Shown: positions 62,145-64,000 of the stretch, piece after piece | How the letters are laid out: each line of letters begins with the position of its first letter | Position numbering within the stretch: position 1 is the stretch's first letter | Assembly (NCBI RefSeq): GCF_009876115.1 | Contig: NZ_WWSY01000002.1 | Coordinates: forward strand, 1 to 64,000 | Source: Collinsella aerofaciens | GTDB lineage: Bacteria > Actinomycetota > Coriobacteriia > Coriobacteriales > Coriobacteriaceae | DNA: 64,000 nucleotides | Direction: 5' to 3' | Made by a program: the position numbers and the translations under genes | Notes under the pieces: generated by a model | Seen by the model: only the letters and a program-made list of their open reading frames with translations | Databases searched by the model: none | Told to the model about the DNA's origin: nothing

Positions 62145-63524
62145 CTAATGCACAAACATGCGCACGAACTTGTGCTTCCAGCTTGCATAAGGGGCATAGC
62201 GGAATGACACGTCCAACCACGTTGCCTTGTTCACGATGCTCTTCTTGTGGCTAAACGTATCGAAGCTCTCGCGTCCATGGTACTGTCCCATACCGCTCGC
62301 CCCCATGCCGCCAAAGCCCATATGGCTCGTGGCCAAATGCATGATCGTGTCGTTGACGCAGCCGCCGCCAAAGGGCACGTAGCGCACAAAGCGTTGCTGG
62401 ACCTCACGATCCTGACTAAAGATATACAGGGCCAGCGGCGTCGGGCGATTCGTGATGAACGCCTCGGCCTCATCTAGGCTCTCAAACGTCAGCACCGGTA
62501 AGATGGGGCCAAAAATCTCCTCCTGCATTACGGCGTCATCGGGGGTCACGCCGTCTAGAATCGTCGGTTCAATCTTGAGCGACGACTCGCGCGCCGTGCC
62601 TCCCAGCACAACCTTGTCGGGGTCGATCAGCCCGCGCACGCGCCCAAAATGCTTGGCGTTGACGATATGCCCGTAATCCTCGTTATCGAGCGGATGGTCG
62701 CCAAACATACGGCGGACCTCCTCCTTGATGAGGCCCAACAGTTCATCGTGCACGCGCACGTCGACCAGCAGGTAGTCGGGCGCCACGCAGGTCTGTCCCA
62801 CATTGAGCCACTTACCAAAGGCGATACGCCGTGCCGCGACCTTCAAGTTTGCCGTCGCATCCACGATGCAGGGACTCTTTCCGCCCAGCTCAAGCGTCAC
62901 GGGCGTAAGGTTTTTACTTGCGCGCTCCATGACGAGTTTGCCGACCGGAACGCTACCGGTAAAGAAGATCTTGTCCCAGCGCTCATCGAGCAGCGCCTCG
63001 TTCTCGGCGCGCCCGCCCTCGACAACCGTCACCAGGCACGGATCAAATGCCTCATCACAGATTTGCTTGAGCACCGCGCTCGATGCCGGAGCATAGGCAC
63101 TCGGCTTGATGACCGCGGTGTTGCCCGCGGCAAGGGCGCCAGCGAGCGGCTCGAGCGTCAGCAAAAACGGATAGTTCCAGGGCGCCATGATGAGCGTGAC
63201 ACCATAGGGCACGGCTTGCGTTTTGCACACGCTTACGGCGTTGGCGAGGTCACACGGACGCAGGCGTGGACGACTCCATCGAGCCACATGTGCAATCTGA
63301 TGACGAATCTCGGAAAGCGAGGTGCCGATCTCACACATATAGGCCTCGTCATGCGACTTTCCCAAATCGGTCTTGAGCGCATGGGCGATATCGGTCTCGT
63401 GTGCCCGCACCGCCTCGCGCAGGCGCACGAGGGCGCGGCGTCGAGCATCGACATCAAACGTGGCGTGCGTCTTAAAATAGGCGCGCTGATCGGCAACGAT
63501 GCGCGCGATTTCCTCGGTATTCAT
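62145..63524 (-). CDS. Aldehyde dehydrogenase (ALDH3-like)
   Basis: A 459-residue NAD(P)-dependent aldehyde dehydrogenase of the short, fatty-aldehyde/ALDH3 type. MAPWNYPFLLTLEPLAGAL, VTLELGGKSPCIVDAT (catalytic Glu) and LNVGQTCVAPDYLLV (catalytic Cys) are present. It oxidises aldehydes to acids and probably works with the neighbouring alcohol dehydrogenase, eight bases upstream in the same direction. AGGAGGGCCC precedes the ATG. Confidence 0.93.
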   Translation of the reverse strand: MNTEEIARIVADQRAYFKTHATFDVDARRRALVRLREAVRAHETDIAHALKTDLGKSHDEAYMCEIGTSLSEIRHQIAHVARWSRPRLRPCDLANAVSVCKTQAVPYGVTLIMAPWNYPFLLTLEPLAGALAAGNTAVIKPSAYAPASSAVLKQICDEAFDPCLVTVVEGGRAENEALLDERWDKIFFTGSVPVGKLVMERASKNLTPVTLELGGKSPCIVDATANLKVAARRIAFGKWLNVGQTCVAPDYLLVDVRVHDELLGLIKEEVRRMFGDHPLDNEDYGHIVNAKHFGRVRGLIDPDKVVLGGTARESSLKIEPTILDGVTPDDAVMQEEIFGPILPVLTFESLDEAEAFITNRPTPLALYIFSQDREVQQRFVRYVPFGGGCVNDTIMHLATSHMGFGGMGASGMGQYHGRESFDTFSHKKSIVNKATWLDVSFRYAPYASWKHKFVRMFVH

Positions 63525-63532
63525 GGGCCCTC

Positions 63533-64000
63533 CTAGTTCTCGCCCTCAAACATACCATCTGCAACGACTTCATACATATGCTCGAGCTCCAAGCGGTCCA
63601 TTAATAGCGGAACGGGGTACAGCGGATTGGCCTCGGCATCGGCATGCGTCGCCATTTGCGGAATATCGGAGCGGCGAATACCCGAAACATATTTGGGGAT
63701 TCCCAGGGCCTCGTTCATGCGGTCGACCCAATCGATAAAGGCCTCGGCCGCCAGGCTGTCCTGCGCGTTAGCCGGCGCGATACCGGCCATGCGGGCGAGA
63801 TCGGCGAGTTTAGGAGCAGCAGCTTCGCCATAGGCGCGAAGCATATGCGGCAGGATGATAGCGTTGGCCAAGCCGTGCGGAATCCCGTAACGCCCGCCCA
63901 AGCTGTGCGCGATGGCATGAACGTATCCAACATAGGAGCGCGTAAAGGCAACACCCGCCTTATACGCCGCCGAAAGCATATTGCGACGCGCACGCATGTT
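63533..64000 (-). CDS. Iron-containing alcohol dehydrogenase, C-terminal part (cut by window end)
   Basis: The minus frame stays open to the window edge; 155 codons are visible. VHAIAHSLGGRYGIPHGLANAIILPHMLRAY carries the iron ligands (AHSLGG and HG) of group III Fe-dependent alcohol dehydrogenases. The N-terminal NAD-binding half lies outside the window. With the adjacent aldehyde dehydrogenase it may form an alcohol-aldehyde-acid path. Confidence 0.9.
   Translation of the reverse strand, partial: NMRARRNMLSAAYKAGVAFTRSYVGYVHAIAHSLGGRYGIPHGLANAIILPHMLRAYGEAAAPKLADLARMAGIAPANAQDSLAAEAFIDWVDRMNEALGIPKYVSGIRRSDIPQMATHADAEANPLYPVPLLMDRLELEHMYEVVADGMFEGEN

Overview
The window is 64 kb of GC-rich chromosomal DNA from an actinobacterium. 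The gene content fits the class Coriobacteriia, most likely a Collinsella-type gut anaerobe. This is inferred from gene families, lactate/Etf metabolism, a BaiA-like dehydrogenase and high GC; no 16S rRNA gene is present to prove it. Most of the sequence is core genome, with dense coding, clear Shine-Dalgarno sites and hairpin terminators between convergent or unrelated units.

Layout. 1-430: a rRNA leader/spacer-like stretch at the window edge. 439-1676: infC-rpmI-rplT on the minus strand, with a candidate attenuator leader and a probable AUA start for infC. 1841-2158: tRNA-Leu(CAA) and a duplicated copy of its 3' end, a likely scar of an integrated element. 2196-11474: transglutaminase-like protein, class II aldolase, MBL hydrolase, Rel/SpoT and a RecJ-RecQ-type fusion. 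11751-14258: BASS-family transporter, HIT/GalT-like protein and CutC. 14340-16270: a small foreign-looking island with a PadR/DUF1700 module, a truncated third gene, and ParB and IS110 remnants. 16272-21133: a complete branched-chain amino acid ABC transporter (livFGMHJ) plus a collapsed second livJ copy. 21941-31063: homoserine dehydrogenase, BaiA-like SDR, Kef-type antiporter, PurL and a DMT exporter. 31163-35605: diguanylate cyclase, KdgT permease, AzlCD and an HD hydrolase. 35602-39227: D-lactate dehydrogenase-like flavoprotein with EtfB and a ferredoxin-fused EtfA, probably an electron-confurcating lactate dehydrogenase. 39573-42779: five-gene exported/surface-protein operon of unknown function. 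43636-49314: LexA-box-preceded operon of a TerB-N/TerB-C protein, a BrxD-like ATPase and an Lhr-like helicase, the best candidate for a little-described DNA-processing or defence system. 49340-55972: spermidine-synthase-like protein, Elp3, an HTH/DUF4097 pair, a Trm9-like methyltransferase and TrmB. 56240-64000: Ski2/Mtr4-like helicase, DUF2130 protein, metallophosphoesterase, acidic microprotein, HIRAN protein, aldehyde dehydrogenase and the C-terminal part of an iron-dependent alcohol dehydrogenase cut by the window end.

Shared themes. Translation and tRNA modification genes are frequent (infC operon, Elp3, Trm9-like, TrmB). DNA repair functions include the RecJ fusion and the SOS-type operon. 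Small repeats punctuate the intergenic spaces. One group carries a 14-mer with a GGAA start and TCCC end (3.8 kb and 24.4 kb). A second group has hairpins with a 13-nt loop ending in GTCCC but unrelated stems (14.4, 46.8 and 60.8 kb). There is also one 123-bp element with 18-bp terminal inverted repeats (56 kb).
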